DNA from: Candidatus Riflebacteria bacterium HGW-Riflebacteria-1
Lineage (GTDB): Bacteria > Muiribacteriota > Ozemobacteria > Ozemobacterales > Ozemobacteraceae
Reading direction: 5' to 3'
DNA length: 64,000 bases
Assembly: GCA_002839445.1 (NCBI GenBank)
Contig: PGYB01000004.1
Span: forward strand, 310,001-374,000
In this document: piece by piece, positions 28,036-36,352 of the stretch
How positions within the stretch are numbered: the stretch's first letter is position 1
Layout of the letters: each line of letters opens with the position of its first letter
Notes under the pieces: model-generated
Database searches by the model: none
Told to the model about the DNA's origin: nothing
Seen by the model: only the letters and a program-made list of their open reading frames with translations
Translations under genes and position numbers: made by a program

Positions 28036-28064
28036 TTGCATTAATCAGTCTGCCTGATTAGAAT
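28036..28064 (+). promoter_or_regulatory. Promoter for the DGK1-like gene
   Basis: TTGCAT (28036-28041), 17 bp spacer, TAGAAT (28059-28064); the start codon follows 31 bp later. Confidence 0.6.
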
Positions 28065-28095
28065 CTACCTGTACAAACATTTTGGGCGGTGAAGA

Positions 28096-29475
28096 ATGTT
28101 AACCTGGGAGAGCGAAATCGGGTCGGCACTGGTTGTCGCAGCCGTTTTTCTGGCGCTGGTTGGCGTCGGAGAGTTGCTGCGCGGCACCGGCTCCTGTTCT
28201 CAGGAAGCAACCCGCAAGTTCGTGCACTTTACCGGCGGCCTGGTATCGCTGAGCTTTGCCTATGTTTTTAAGTCGCATGTCACAGTTCTCGGCCTCGGAA
28301 TCGTATTTATCCTGCTGATGTACACGACAAAGAAGCTTGGCATGCTGCAATCAGTGCATGGCATAAAGCGCAAATCCAGCGGCGATCTGCTGCACCCACT
28401 TGCAATATATCTTACCTTTACTGCTACCAACTATTTTGAGCGGCCAGATTTTTATGTAATATCGATCGCGGTTCTCTCGGTTTCTGACGCTCTTGCCGCG
28501 CTGATTGGCGTGTCATACGGTTTTAAGGTTTACAACGTCGAAGAAGAAAACAAAAGTATCGAAGGTTCTTTTATTTTTCTGCTTTCGACTTTTTTAATCG
28601 TGCATCTTGGCCTGCTGCTGCTTACCGAGGTCGGAAGAATGGAGTGCGTACTGGCAGCCCTGCTTATCGCTGTGCTGGTAACCTGTTTTGAGGCAATTTC
28701 TCTGGGTGGCGCTGACAACATCATTATTCCGTTTGGCACCCTGTTCATAATAATGAAGATCACCACCAAGCCGATTCCCGAGATAATCATGCAGCTGTGC
28801 TCTATCGGCATGATCTTTCTTTCTACCTATCTGTTTGGTAACTTCTACGGACGCCTCGGCGATTCTGGTGTTATCGGGGTAGCTCTTGCCGGTTACGCAG
28901 CCTGGAGCCTGGTCGGGCCTGAATGGTATATTCCGGTGCTGATCTGCACCATATTGATATCTCTGTTCGATATTTTTCTTGAGATGCCGGGCAGCCAGGA
29001 TGAACGTCTCAGGGTGCGCCCGATATTCTACATGTTTATCGTCTCGTTCGGCTGGATTCTCGGCGCTAATTTCAATCTGTCAGAAGAACGCCTGTTCTTT
29101 ATTCCATACGTTGTCAGTTTCGCCGCCATTCTCAGCATCCGCTGGCGCTGGTATCAGCGTGAAGGTAACCTGATCTCGGTCAGTCGCCGTCGGCTTATTC
29201 CCAGCTGGATAACTGGCGGGAACTCGCTGATACGAAGCATGTGTCTCACGCCGGTTTTTATCGGTGCCAACCTGTTTCTTGGGCTGGAGCTTGATCCTGT
29301 TTTTTCCGCGCTGAGTTGTCTCGGCGGGATAATGATTTCAGACCTTATTTACTGGGGAATCGGCAGTCGTTATCACGGCAAATGGAGCCGCGTCGGCTTT
29401 TTGCGCATGAGCATGGCTGCCGTGCTTGTCGCGTCAAGCCTGGTTTTTGTCGCGCACCTGTGGTATTACCGCTGA
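28096..29475 (+). CDS. DGK1/phytol-kinase-family CTP-dependent lipid kinase, double-length
   Basis: 459 aa, with about twelve membrane helices. The first ~215 residues match the DGK1/SEC59/VTE5 family: RKFVHFTGGL, then SVSDALAALIGVSYG and SIEGSFIF, the last two corresponding to the conserved DxxA and K(T/S)xEGS blocks. These enzymes phosphorylate prenols, dolichol or diacylglycerol using CTP. The remaining ~240 residues form a second membrane block that I do not recognise; a DUF92-like fold is possible. The substrate is unknown. It ends 3 bp from the stop of the converging 5'-nucleotidase gene. Confidence 0.8.
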   Translation: MLTWESEIGSALVVAAVFLALVGVGELLRGTGSCSQEATRKFVHFTGGLVSLSFAYVFKSHVTVLGLGIVFILLMYTTKKLGMLQSVHGIKRKSSGDLLHPLAIYLTFTATNYFERPDFYVISIAVLSVSDALAALIGVSYGFKVYNVEEENKSIEGSFIFLLSTFLIVHLGLLLLTEVGRMECVLAALLIAVLVTCFEAISLGGADNIIIPFGTLFIIMKITTKPIPEIIMQLCSIGMIFLSTYLFGNFYGRLGDSGVIGVALAGYAAWSLVGPEWYIPVLICTILISLFDIFLEMPGSQDERLRVRPIFYMFIVSFGWILGANFNLSEERLFFIPYVVSFAAILSIRWRWYQREGNLISVSRRRLIPSWITGGNSLIRSMCLTPVFIGANLFLGLELDPVFSALSCLGGIMISDLIYWGIGSRYHGKWSRVGFLRMSMAAVLVASSLVFVAHLWYYR

Positions 29476-29478
29476 CGA

Positions 29479-31065
29479 TCAGTGGTAGCCGCGTTTTTCC
29501 TTTACCTGGAAAGTATCAAGGCCGATAACTTTGATCTGAGGCTGAGAATAATCCGGCACTTCTTTGTTTTCGGCAAGCCAGGCTAAGGCGGCATCCCGCA
29601 TGAACACCGCAGAATCTTCAGAACTTTCGGCCTGCGCGAACATTTTGTCGCCGCCCAGGTTGCCATTGGCGACGAAAGAAGAAGTAGACACCCGATACCT
29701 TTTTGCCGGGTCGAGCGGCTGGTCGCCGATAACCACATTTTTCGCGCACCCGGCAGTCAGGTCGAAATCGGCACTGATTCCGGCATACTGATAACCGTCT
29801 GGTTCGCCAAAATTAGCACAGATCTGGTCGAGCATCGCCTGAACCGCGTCGCCGCGCATGATAAACGTGACGACAGTGTTGTCGTAGGGCAGGGATTCAA
29901 AAATCTCGCCGACCGTAATCTCGCCGCTATTGATTGGCGCTCGTATTGCGCCAGAATTTACCAGGCAGATATCGCCTTTGCCTGCTGCAAGCATGCTTTG
30001 CGCGGTAAAAGTGCCCATTGGCAACATATGCGTTTTTTTCTTGTCTTTAGGCAGGCTGAGTTCCTTGCTGGTATGACCAGCTACTTTGTTCATGATGCTT
30101 TCAAGCTGCGAATTGTAATGATTGGCAATCTGCTGAACCTTATTGTCAGCTTTTGGCTCATACTCAGAGGTGATCAGCTCAAGTCTGCCGCTGTAGCTCG
30201 CTATCTGGCCGTGTTCGTTCATCAGCAGGTCAAGTCTGCCAAGAAAGACGCTGTGCTCACCGGCCTGCACCACGATTGTGCCATCAAGGCCGTTGTTGCA
30301 GATCCCGATGCCGGGATTGTTAGCGATCAGCTTCGGTTCGTGCAGCTCTTCATGGGTGTGTCCGCCGACGATAACGTCTATTTCGGCAATCTGTGCGGCC
30401 ATCTGCTCGTCGAAATCAATGCCGGAATGCGAAAGCACAACAATCAGGTCGACATAGCGGCGTATCCGTCTGGCAACCTGTCTTACCGTGGTGACCTGGT
30501 CGGTATGCAGCATGGGCTCACAATTTTTGCGGTCAGCAGCCAGCCAGGCTTCATTGCCAATGCTGCCGATAACCGCTATTTTCAAGCCGTTGCGCACAAA
30601 CACATGGTAAGCCGGAAACACCAGGCGTTTGCTGTCGCGGTAAAAGACGTTACTGCACAGCATGCGAATGCCTGAATTGGCGATCTGTTTGTGCAGGTTT
30701 TCCAGGCCGTTATCGAGTTCGTGGTTGCCAATAGTCGTAGCTTCGCAACCAGCTGCTACTGCCAGTCTGTGACAAGCCTCGCCCTTGAATACGATGTAAA
30801 ACGGTGTGCCCTGAAAAATGTCTCCGGCATCAAGAGTCAGCGCATGTGGGGCCTGCTCTTTAATGCGGCGAATCAGTTCGGCCCGTCGCACAATTCCGCC
30901 GACATCTGAACCATGTGTCTTGCTGTCAAATGGCATGACCCTGGAATGGGTGTCGTTGGTATGCAGTATGGTGAGCGCTACGTCGCCAGCCAGTGCCGGC
31001 AGAGTCGCAAATAATGCTACGGCTAACAGCAGCACTGCCGGCAGTGTCTGGCGCAGAACTTTCAT
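29479..31065 (-). CDS. Secreted 5'-nucleotidase / UshA-family metallophosphoesterase
   Basis: 528 aa from the ATG at 31065; the ribosome site GAGG is embedded in the stop region of the upstream pepD gene. The signal peptide is LPAVLLLAVALFATLPALA. Metal-binding motifs are in order: HTNDTHS, DAGDIFQG, GNHELDNG, LSHSGID, GGHTHEE. The C-terminal 5_nucleotid_C domain is marked by NSGAIRAPI and LPYDNTVV. It hydrolyses extracellular nucleotides or related phosphates in the periplasm. Cotranscribed with pepD. Confidence 0.93.
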   Translation of the reverse strand: MKVLRQTLPAVLLLAVALFATLPALAGDVALTILHTNDTHSRVMPFDSKTHGSDVGGIVRRAELIRRIKEQAPHALTLDAGDIFQGTPFYIVFKGEACHRLAVAAGCEATTIGNHELDNGLENLHKQIANSGIRMLCSNVFYRDSKRLVFPAYHVFVRNGLKIAVIGSIGNEAWLAADRKNCEPMLHTDQVTTVRQVARRIRRYVDLIVVLSHSGIDFDEQMAAQIAEIDVIVGGHTHEELHEPKLIANNPGIGICNNGLDGTIVVQAGEHSVFLGRLDLLMNEHGQIASYSGRLELITSEYEPKADNKVQQIANHYNSQLESIMNKVAGHTSKELSLPKDKKKTHMLPMGTFTAQSMLAAGKGDICLVNSGAIRAPINSGEITVGEIFESLPYDNTVVTFIMRGDAVQAMLDQICANFGEPDGYQYAGISADFDLTAGCAKNVVIGDQPLDPAKRYRVSTSSFVANGNLGGDKMFAQAESSEDSAVFMRDAALAWLAENKEVPDYSQPQIKVIGLDTFQVKEKRGYH

Positions 31066-31073
31066 GTTGAACC

Positions 31074-32669
31074 TCACAGCTCTGACAGAATAGCTGCGAG
31101 CAGCCGGTATACCTTGGCCAGAGAGGGCAGAAACAGTCTCTCATCAGGAGAATGCGGGTTCTTGATGGTCGGGCCAAGAGAGAGCATCTGCATGCCGGGA
31201 TGCAGGTTGCCGATAAGGCCGCATTCGAGGCCAGCGTGAATAGCCTCAACTCGCGGCTCACTTGCGAAGAGAGACTTGTAGATTTTTTTGCAGGAGGCAA
31301 GAAGCTTTGAATTAAAGTCAGGGCGCCATGACGGGTAACCACTGCCGCTCTGCACGCGTGCGCCGGCAAGTCGACCAATGGCTTCAATACGGTGTGTAAT
31401 GGCGTCAAGTCTTGTCATTACCGAGCTGCGCTGACTCGAATGGATGCACAGCCTGCCGCAGTCTACCCAGACTTTAGCCAGATTCGAAGAAGTTTCAACC
31501 AGATGCGGCATATCGGTTGACCGCGCCGAGACACCATGCGGCAGCGCGTAAATCAGGTCGAGAACCTTCATGGTGACGTAACTCATCATGGCGCGGCGGT
31601 CAGGGGTGACAGCCATTTCTGCCAGATATACTTCGAGCGCGGGGTCGGTGCGCGCGAATTCAGATTGCAGATAGGTTTCTGCCCTGGCGACGTGCTCTTT
31701 AATTGCCGGCAGCTGGTCGATTGGCACGAAAAAAGTTGCTTCGGCATCACGCGGAATGGCGTTGTGCGCCGTGCCGCCCTTGAACCAGGTGAGACGCAGG
31801 TCGCAAAGATCGCGGATGCTGTGCAGAATGCGGTTAAGCACGCGAATCGCGTTGGCACGTTCATCAATGATGTTTTCGCCAGAGTGGCCGCCAGTGAGGC
31901 CGCTGACCTTGATGTGCATGCCGCGATAATCGTAGGGAACTTCCTCGTAACCGAGATCAAGCTCTATGTGGGTGTCGCGGCCACCGGCGCAGCCGACTGT
32001 AAATACGTCATCTCTCTCTGAATCGATGTTGATAAGGTATTTTGCATCTATAAGTCCGGTTTCAAGGCCGCGGGCACCAGTGAGGCCGGTTTCTTCTTCG
32101 ATGGTGAACAGCAGCTCAAGCGGCCCGTGCTTAACATTGCTGTCAGTTGCCAGGCACATGGCCATGGCCACGGCGATACCGTTATCGGCGCCAAGTGTGG
32201 TTCGATCAGCTTTGAGCCAGTCGCCGTCATAGACGAACTTAATCGGGTCTTTGCTGAAATCGTGCGGTGAATCAGGGGTCTTCTCGCATACCATGTCGAG
32301 GTGGCCCTGCAATACCACGGCGGGATGCTTTTCCATGCCCTTACTGGCCGCGATTTTGATGACAAGATTGCCAACTTTGTCGGTGATGTAGAGAAACTTG
32401 TTCTTGCGTGCCCAGTCGACAAGAAAATGTCGTACCCGCTCTTCGTCGCCTGAATTGCGCGGTATCGCACTGATCTGCGCAAAAGCGTCAACTATGTTCT
32501 GGGAAACGGCGTCGAGCTTGCCGGCGCCTTTGTTCGCAACCGCGCGATCTGCTTTTATTGGTTTATCAGTTTTGGGCTTTTCTGCCTTCACCGGCTTTTC
32601 TATTTTTGCTGATTTGTCCGCTTTTGCGGGCTTGTCTGCTTTTTTCGGGGCTCTTGATTCCTTTGCCAT
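31074..32669 (-). CDS. pepD: Aminoacyl-histidine dipeptidase PepD with Lys-rich N-terminal tail
   Basis: 531 aa. Residues 50-531 are M20-family PepD: metal ligands His123 and Asp125 (GHLDMVCEK), Asp162 (LGADNG), Glu191/192 (EEETGLTG), and the C-terminal HAGLECG motif. It cleaves Xaa-His and other dipeptides. Residues 1-49 form a low-complexity tail of KADKPAK/EKPVKAEKP repeats, not part of the family. The tail has no signal peptide, so the enzyme is probably cytoplasmic. The gene leads a two-gene operon with the 5'-nucleotidase. Confidence 0.93.
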   Translation of the reverse strand: MAKESRAPKKADKPAKADKSAKIEKPVKAEKPKTDKPIKADRAVANKGAGKLDAVSQNIVDAFAQISAIPRNSGDEERVRHFLVDWARKNKFLYITDKVGNLVIKIAASKGMEKHPAVVLQGHLDMVCEKTPDSPHDFSKDPIKFVYDGDWLKADRTTLGADNGIAVAMAMCLATDSNVKHGPLELLFTIEEETGLTGARGLETGLIDAKYLINIDSERDDVFTVGCAGGRDTHIELDLGYEEVPYDYRGMHIKVSGLTGGHSGENIIDERANAIRVLNRILHSIRDLCDLRLTWFKGGTAHNAIPRDAEATFFVPIDQLPAIKEHVARAETYLQSEFARTDPALEVYLAEMAVTPDRRAMMSYVTMKVLDLIYALPHGVSARSTDMPHLVETSSNLAKVWVDCGRLCIHSSQRSSVMTRLDAITHRIEAIGRLAGARVQSGSGYPSWRPDFNSKLLASCKKIYKSLFASEPRVEAIHAGLECGLIGNLHPGMQMLSLGPTIKNPHSPDERLFLPSLAKVYRLLAAILSEL

Positions 32670-32798
32670 TTTATCTCTCCTTGTCGATCATTTCGTTAAA
32701 CCTAATACACTTGCGCTATCTTTTCAAGAGAATCGAAAAAATGGTGCGTTTAGGCGGCGCTCATGTTAATTTAACTGCATAAGTCAGGAGCAATCACT

Positions 32799-34781
32799 AT
32801 GGGCATCGAGCAGAGACCTGTTATCGCAATTTCCTTAATGAGCGAAATCGCCCAGGCTATTTCGCATCTGAACGCAGACCGGGCGCTGCTTTTTTTGACC
32901 GAGAGCGCGGTTTCAGTTACAGAATCTGTCGGTGCACTGCTGATGACGCCGCACGAAAAAAGCAGTACAATGATGCCATTTGTTAAGAGCTTTCAGGAAG
33001 CGATGCCAGAACCAGAACTGAGCAGCGATTTTCTGAGTGACTGTTTTGACGCTTTTATGCGTCTGCGCAACAATGCTTTAGGCACTCCAGCCAGCGAATA
33101 CGAAGTTTCTGAGAGCTTTCCGATCAGTAAAATGTCGGCGTGGCCGGTGATGCTCTCGGGAAAGCCTGTCGGCCTTCTGGTAATCTACAAACCGGAAAAT
33201 CGCAGCGAATTTTCCCCTGAACAGCGCAGCTTTCTTGAGATTATCACGCCATTTATGGGTTCTCTGTTCGAAAACCTCAGGCTCAACAATGAGATGATTC
33301 ACAAGAATTCGCGACTTTCAGCCTTGTATGAGATTTCGCAGCAGGCCGAATCGCTGATCGACTTTCGCGATATTTATGACGCGCTTGGCAAGGTGGCGCG
33401 CAGCTTTATCAATTTTGATGTTTACATGCTCTATTTTGTCTCGGCTGACGGAAAAACGCTTGAGGCCCGTCTCGACCAGAATGTTTATGAATCCCTGCCG
33501 CGATCTATAAATATCGGCGAAGGCCCGGTCGGACTGGCAGCCAAAGAACTCAAGCCTTATCTCACCTACACCCGCGAATTTAATTCAGTTCTGATTTTGC
33601 CGATTGAGGTTTCAGGGCGATTGATCGGGGTTTTGACCATTGGCAGCCGCAAAGCATACGCCTACCGCGATGAAGATATTATCGGTCTGCGTATCATCGC
33701 TACTCAGATCGCGTCGATCGACCACATGTTTAAAGACCTGATTCGCCTTAAAGGCTTTACTGAGCGTATTCTTGAGAGTATGACCTCGGGCGTACTCATT
33801 TTTAACCCGGAAGGCCGCGCTACCTATGCTAATCCCGAGATCAAGATCATCATGGGCAGGCAGTTTCCTGAGGGCTGGAGCCCGTTTGACAGCTCAGATA
33901 AGCTTCCTGACCGTCTCAACGAACTGATGGTCGAAGCTCTGACCACCAACATTACCCTCGAAAGTGAAAAGGTTAAGATTCGCAACAGCAACCCGGCGCG
34001 TATTGTCGAGGTCAATGCTTTTCCGTTCAGAAACGAGACCGGTGGTATGCTTGGCACCGCAGTGTTTATCAAAGACGTTACCGAAATCAGTGCCCTTGAA
34101 GAACAGCTCAAGCGTGCTGACAAGCTGTCGGCGCTCGGCGTGCTGGCGGCAGGCATCGCACACGAAATAAGAAACCCGCTGACCGGTATGAAAATGATCG
34201 TTCAGCTGCTGCAAAGTGAGTTCGGCGTAAAAGATCCGCGCAGCGAGCCTTTGCACATAATTCAGAGTGAAATCGACCGGCTCGAAAGTATTATCGGCAA
34301 CCTGCTTGATTTTGCCCGCCCAAGTAAGCCAAAGGCTATAGATGTTGAACCTGAAAAGGTCGTCGAAGACTGCTACGCACTGATCAAAAATCAGCTTAGA
34401 AAGCAGAACATCAGGTTTGTCAAAAAGGTCATGCCGGATTGCCCGAAAATCGTCGGAGACCCTGATCAGCTTAAACAGGTGTTCATCAATATCCTGACCA
34501 ACGCGGTGCAGGCATTACAGCCCGAAGGCGAGTTGCGGGTCAACATCGATCAGCGCGACGATTTTGTCGTAGTAGCGTTCGAAGACACTGGCAGCGGAAT
34601 TCCGGCCAACAGACTGCCGGATATTTTTAATCCTTTCATGACTACCAAGGAAGACGGCACCGGCCTTGGTCTTTCGATGGCGCTGCGCATTGTCGAAGAA
34701 CATGGCGGCAGAATTGAGGTTCAGAGCGTGGTTGACGAAGGCTCGATATTCACCGTCTATTTACCCAGAAAGCAGGAATAA
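32799..34781 (+). CDS. Soluble GAF-PAS sensor histidine kinase
   Basis: 660 aa without membrane helices. Order: GAF-like (~20-160), second GAF (~170-310), PAS (~320-430), HisKA with phospho-acceptor His455 (AGIAHEIRNPLTGMK), and HATPase with N box NILTNAVQAL, G1 EDTGSGIP and G2 DGTGLGLSMA. It autophosphorylates and passes phosphate to a response regulator, probably of the NtrC type judged by the kinase subfamily; none is adjacent. AGGAG lies upstream of the ATG. The next gene, coaE, starts 1 nt after its stop. Confidence 0.93.
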   Translation: MGIEQRPVIAISLMSEIAQAISHLNADRALLFLTESAVSVTESVGALLMTPHEKSSTMMPFVKSFQEAMPEPELSSDFLSDCFDAFMRLRNNALGTPASEYEVSESFPISKMSAWPVMLSGKPVGLLVIYKPENRSEFSPEQRSFLEIITPFMGSLFENLRLNNEMIHKNSRLSALYEISQQAESLIDFRDIYDALGKVARSFINFDVYMLYFVSADGKTLEARLDQNVYESLPRSINIGEGPVGLAAKELKPYLTYTREFNSVLILPIEVSGRLIGVLTIGSRKAYAYRDEDIIGLRIIATQIASIDHMFKDLIRLKGFTERILESMTSGVLIFNPEGRATYANPEIKIIMGRQFPEGWSPFDSSDKLPDRLNELMVEALTTNITLESEKVKIRNSNPARIVEVNAFPFRNETGGMLGTAVFIKDVTEISALEEQLKRADKLSALGVLAAGIAHEIRNPLTGMKMIVQLLQSEFGVKDPRSEPLHIIQSEIDRLESIIGNLLDFARPSKPKAIDVEPEKVVEDCYALIKNQLRKQNIRFVKKVMPDCPKIVGDPDQLKQVFINILTNAVQALQPEGELRVNIDQRDDFVVVAFEDTGSGIPANRLPDIFNPFMTTKEDGTGLGLSMALRIVEEHGGRIEVQSVVDEGSIFTVYLPRKQE

Positions 34782-34782
34782 A

Positions 34783-35760
34783 ATGCTGGTAATTGGAATC
34801 TCAGGTCAGACCGGAGCAGGCAAGTCAACTCTCGCCAACATGCTCTCTCAGCGCGGACTTGGCGAAAATGTTGAAGTTGACGCGATAGGGCACGAGCTGT
34901 TGAATCATTCTGCCATGCAGCACATGCTGCTGCAGACTTTTGGCGCCGAAATCATTGTTAAAGGCGCCGTGTGCCGGCGGACTCTTGGCCGTCTGGCCTT
35001 TGCTGACAAAGAGAAAACTCAGGCGTTGAACAGCATCATGCACCCGGCGATGGTCAACGAAGTGAAGCACAAAATCGAGCTGGCCCGTGCTGCCGGCGTT
35101 GCTTCAATCATCATCAACGCGGCACTGCTGTTCTCAATGGGGCTTGACAAGCTCTGTAGCCGACTTGTTTATGTGCGCGCCAATCCTGAACTACGACTTA
35201 ACCGCCTCGTCGATTATCGACAGTGGACCATAGACAGCGCGCGTGAGCGCCTGTACGCCCAGGATGAAATGCCTGATAACCCGAAGATTATTGTCGTTGA
35301 CAATGACGGCTCAGAGGCGGATCTTGCCTATGCCGCCAATAATCTGGCGGCGTTGCTTCTCGCGAGAATTGGCGAGAACAGCCAGCTTGCCGGCCGTTAC
35401 CCTTATTCCGAAATCGAGATCTCAGAGGGTGAACAGATCATTTTTTCATCGCCTGACCCGGAAGTTCCGGCAGGATTTCTGGACTTTTTGAGCTCGGTTT
35501 TTTCACCCCTGGACGAAGTCGCGGCAGTTTACCTGTTTGACACTACGCGAACCGGCAATAATGATGCCACGCTGGTTATTGGCATCGAACCTGCTCGTGC
35601 TCTTGCCAGTCTTGAGGTTGATCGTCTGTCTTTTCTGGTGCTCGAAGGAGTCGAAGCGCACATTCACGACCGTGAAGTTCTTGACTTCATGGTTATAGAT
35701 AACGACGAGCTTCGCCAGATTGTTGTTTCAGTCAGCCCCAGAATCGTTCTTAAGCGTTGA
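34783..35760 (+). CDS. coaE: Dephospho-CoA kinase with C-terminal SseB_C-like domain
   Basis: 325 aa from the ATG at 34783; upstream in-frame starts overlap the kinase gene. Residues 1-200 are CoaE: P-loop SGQTGAGKST, VDAIGH and the HPAM motif. It makes CoA by phosphorylating the 3'-OH of dephospho-CoA. Residues ~205-325 are an addition not found in normal CoaE (~200 aa). They resemble the SseB C-terminal domain (PAGFLDFLSSVFSPLDEVAAVYLF, TLVIGIEPARAL). Several canonical CoaE positions after the P-loop are replaced, so activity is likely but not certain. Confidence 0.85.
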   Translation: MLVIGISGQTGAGKSTLANMLSQRGLGENVEVDAIGHELLNHSAMQHMLLQTFGAEIIVKGAVCRRTLGRLAFADKEKTQALNSIMHPAMVNEVKHKIELARAAGVASIIINAALLFSMGLDKLCSRLVYVRANPELRLNRLVDYRQWTIDSARERLYAQDEMPDNPKIIVVDNDGSEADLAYAANNLAALLLARIGENSQLAGRYPYSEIEISEGEQIIFSSPDPEVPAGFLDFLSSVFSPLDEVAAVYLFDTTRTGNNDATLVIGIEPARALASLEVDRLSFLVLEGVEAHIHDREVLDFMVIDNDELRQIVVSVSPRIVLKR

Positions 35761-35783
35761 ATTAACCCACCAGGAGATACAGC

Positions 35784-36290
35784 ATGGGACACCACGAACA
35801 CGAAAAACTTGCTACTGCCAGTCTTCGGGTTGGCGTTATGACTTTCAGTGATACTCGCGACGAAAGCAGCGACAAGTCAGGCGCTATTGTCAAAGATATG
35901 CTGTTGGCTGGCGGGCACACGATAGCCGGTTACCGTATTCTTCGTGAAGACAGCGAATTGATGCGTCAGGCATTGCGTGAATGGCTGGCAGCGCCGGAGT
36001 TTGACGCTGTGATAACCAACGGTGGAACGGGCCTGACTGCTCGTGATGGTACTGTCGAAGTCGCGCGGTCTCTTTTCAATAAAGAAATGGAAGGCTTTGG
36101 CGAGCTTTTCCGCTGGATATCGTTTCAGCAGATTGGTGCTGCTGCGATGCTCAGCCGCGCCTGCGCCGGCGTTGTTGGCGATAAAATGCTGATCTGTATT
36201 CCTGGCAGCAGTAAAGCGGTAAAGCTGGCGATGTCACGGCTTATCATTCCGCAATTGCCGCACATGCTCTGGGAAGTAAGACGGCAATAA
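35784..36290 (+). CDS. moaB: Molybdopterin adenylyltransferase family protein MoaB
   Basis: 168 aa, usual size. Family motifs: TFSDTRDESSDKSG, then TNGGTGLTARDGT, and IPGSSKAV near the end. It binds and adenylylates molybdopterin in molybdenum/tungsten cofactor synthesis. CCAGGAG lies upstream of the ATG. The rest of the cofactor pathway is not in this window. It is convergent with the CNBD-MinD gene. Confidence 0.93.
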   Translation: MGHHEHEKLATASLRVGVMTFSDTRDESSDKSGAIVKDMLLAGGHTIAGYRILREDSELMRQALREWLAAPEFDAVITNGGTGLTARDGTVEVARSLFNKEMEGFGELFRWISFQQIGAAAMLSRACAGVVGDKMLICIPGSSKAVKLAMSRLIIPQLPHMLWEVRRQ

Positions 36291-36291
36291 A

Positions 36292-36322
36292 AATCACGGA
36301 GCGCTGTGAGCGCCCCGTGATT
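36292..36322 (-). terminator. Terminator at the end of the long minus-strand operon
   Basis: Stem AATCACGG..GCGCT with AGCGC..CCGTGATT (one internal mismatch, loop of 3). On the minus strand it runs into ATTTTTATT, so it chiefly terminates the CNBD-MinD transcript; the plus side has no T-run. Confidence 0.85.
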
Positions 36323-36352
36323 GGTAATAACAGGCAGTTGCCGCGATCCGGG

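Noticed and set aside
29998..30675. 225-aa plus-strand open frame
   Set aside because: Antisense to the 5'-nucleotidase gene, whose motifs are complete.
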